From NCBI GenBank assembly GCA_018806915.1, contig JAGKQI010000031.1, positions 1 to 64,000 of the forward strand: a stretch of 64,000 nucleotides of DNA. The letters run 5' to 3'. The position numbers and the translations under genes are program-made. Under the pieces are notes generated by a model that saw nothing but the letters and a program-made list of their open reading frames with translations, ran no database searches and was not told the origin of the DNA. The DNA comes from Phytophthora colocasiae. Lineage: Eukaryota > Oomycota > Peronosporomycetes > Peronosporales > Peronosporaceae. Position 1 is the stretch's first letter. Each line of letters starts with the position of its first letter. Shown in pieces: positions 62,301 to 64,000 of this stretch.

Positions 62301-64000
62301 CATATAGGACCGATGCATAGATCGCGTAATCCTCGATGAACCGACTATAGTAATTCAAACTTCCCAGGAACGATTGCATGGATCGGAGTGATCCAGGGAA
62401 TGGTAGATCCGTCAGAGACTTCAGGTCTTTCGGGTTTGCCTCCAATCCATCGATCGACACTTTGTGTCCGAGATATTCCACCTTATCCATGCCCCAGAAG
62501 CTCTTTGCCACACTGATCGAGAGATTCCACTTATCACAGGCCTCCAATAGGTCTTCCACCCGATCGCACATTTGATCCCATGATCCAGCCGTGATCAAGA
62601 TATCGTCGATGTATGATCTCCGTCCTAGAACCGACGGGCGACCAGGATCCTCCGGGATCCCTGATTCAAACACATCTGCAGAGTCTTCCGTGTTCCCTGA
62701 CGGGGAGATCTTCAAGAACCCATATAGGGCGTTGTCCACAAGACGTTGATAGACTGAGGGGCGTTCTTCAGCCCGAACGGCATGCGATTCCACTCGAAAA
62801 GGCCGAACGGGGTGATGAAAGCTGAGATCGCGCGAGCTCGATCGGTCATTGATACGACCCAGAATCCACTCGCCATATCTAATGAACAATACCACAGAAC
62901 CTTGTCAAGATCTTCTAACAGGTCATTGATCAGAGGCATCGGGTAGATCATCATCCTTGTGAGACCGTTCACCAGCCGATAATCGATACATAGTCGGATG
63001 TCTACGCCGTTCTTCTTGATGATCACCACGATCGGAGACGCCCATGGCGATGTCGATGGCCGAATGATCTTGGCAGCTAGGAGTCCTTTGATAAGATCCG
63101 ATACTTTCTCGCGGAACTGTGGTGCCACCTTTCGGACTCGTTGCGCGATCGGCTTTGCATCACCCACGTCGATATCGCATATAACACCCTTGGCCGCTGG
63201 AGGAAGTGCGTTTCCCTTCCCGATCAGGAGATGTCGCTTCTTCCAAATAATCTGTCGAAGTTTCTCGATTTCCTCCGGGGTAGCCGATCCCGGATTTCCA
63301 ACTTGCAGGTCTTCGATCCTGACTTCTTCAGTGGTGGAGATCTGGATCTCTGGTACTACTGCGAGATTATCGGCTAGATCTTCGGCCGAGAAATCGCCAC
63401 TTCCGTGTAAGTGGGTCTGATCGGCGTTCTCGATCCCTTCAAGAGATGTCGGATCCGGTTCATCCGTTGATTGATCACGCAGTCTATCGTCCTTGGCTGT
63501 CAAGATCGGGGTGTCTTTGACCATGGGGACGGCATCGACGTCGGATACATGTTTGATCTCGATTTGAAAATCTGGTTTTTCTGTTTTTACCTCGATCTCT
63601 TCTTCGCATGTCCGATCTGTCCGATCTGGGGCCTGATCTGGCAAGCTCTCATTCGTCTCACCGCCCCCAGCTTCGCCACTCGGGGTCTTGTCGGAACTGA
63701 TCGTAATCGGTGGGGTATCCATGGGGTCCGATTGGGGATCGATGAATGCGACCTTGACTTCGGCCGTATCGGTTGGTGATCGCGGTTCCAATGTCGATAT
63801 TGGTGCAGGATCAGGATTGGTCTTGGTTGCCCCACCTCGGCGGAGTATGGATCGCGGCGTAACATAGGTCGGCCGTTCGACCGACGGTAAGGGTATCTCT
63901 ACGGATTCCTGAGGTTCTGGCCTTGCGTCCACAGTCGCTTCTAGAGCTAGATTCTGCCACTCCATGTAACGCCGGGACCCGACCGACACAAACCCGGGGT
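59323..64000 (-). pseudogene. pol: E2 pol (partial at window edge), frameshifted
   Basis: From the right edge leftwards: linker after protease, RT (one frame 63989-62712, then another with 'GRRSYIDDILITAGSWDQ'), RNase H pair, integrase and chromodomain (59323-61887 fully open, ending M-Q-S-H-E-E-V). Three frame breaks are shared with E1: one lost base near 62751, one near 62160, and an eight-base loss near 61905 in the first RNase H. The protease and gag are beyond the edge. Like E1, it could not make a full polyprotein. Confidence 0.92.

Larger units (their letters stand above)
37444..64000 (-). mobile_element. E2: Ty3/Gypsy element, minus orientation, split by E3, runs off the window
   Basis: Left (3') LTR 37444-41883, antisense ORF 41987-44833, interruption by E3 at 44953-59081, then pol on the minus strand from 59323 to the window end. 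Gag and the 5' LTR are beyond 64000. The 3' LTR is enlarged from about 1.4 to 4.4 kb by a tandem duplication. Confidence 0.93.

Overview
The window looks like transposon-dense DNA from an oomycete, probably Phytophthora or a close relative. This rests on chromodomain Ty3/Gypsy elements of oomycete type, a MULE-type transposase remnant with the oomycete wording around 'TTNNPCETYNAAIKRD', and two short RXLR-effector-like fragments. I see no intact host gene, no rRNA, no tRNA and no CRISPR. The organism is an inference from protein style, not from a search.

Left third (1-22.3 kb): old, broken material. 1-6.5 kb holds an effector-like fragment, a Tc1/mariner-like remnant (minus) and a MULE remnant (minus), separated by sequence with no recognisable gene. 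6.56-13.9 kb is a decayed Ty3/Gypsy element (called Gypsy A: gag, PR, RT, RNase H, IN, plus an antisense coiled-coil ORF remnant). Its DNA is packed with short perfect hairpins from end to end. 13.9-17.1 kb is a second decayed Gypsy (C; PR end to chromodomain), followed by another effector-like fragment. 18.5-22.3 kb is a third decayed Gypsy (B), cut inside its integrase and continuing at 36.3-37.2 kb.

Right two thirds (22.3-64 kb): three copies of one large (about 14 kb) Ty3/Gypsy family, called E1, E2 and E3, nested in each other and in Gypsy B. E1 (22306-36320, minus) sits in the Gypsy B integrase with a TTGT target-site duplication. A related LTR fragment (37211-37443) cuts the Gypsy B chromodomain, and E2 (minus, from 37444, running off the right edge) cuts that fragment. 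E3 (44953-59081, plus) sits in the 3' untranslated part of E2 with an ATCT duplication. Layout of a family member in its own orientation: LTR (about 1.4-1.5 kb, TGTGGTG...CACCACA), primer-binding site, gag with three zinc knuckles, a -1 frameshift site, pol (PR, RT, degenerate RNase H, second complete RNase H, IN, chromodomain), a short non-coding part, a large antisense ORF (about 950 codons, coiled coil plus a C-terminal domain), polypurine tract, LTR. Gag would form the particle and pol would copy and integrate; the role of the antisense protein is unknown.

Most promising observations: the conserved antisense protein, intact in E2; the two-RNase-H polyprotein whose first RNase H has lost catalytic residues; a GTTAAAC slip site abutting the gag stop codon with a stem-loop behind it; GATC over-representation across the E family; and the hairpin-packed Gypsy A. 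Many frame breaks in E1 and E3 are single-base deletions, so some may be sequencing errors; three breaks in pol are shared by E1 and E2 and are probably real.
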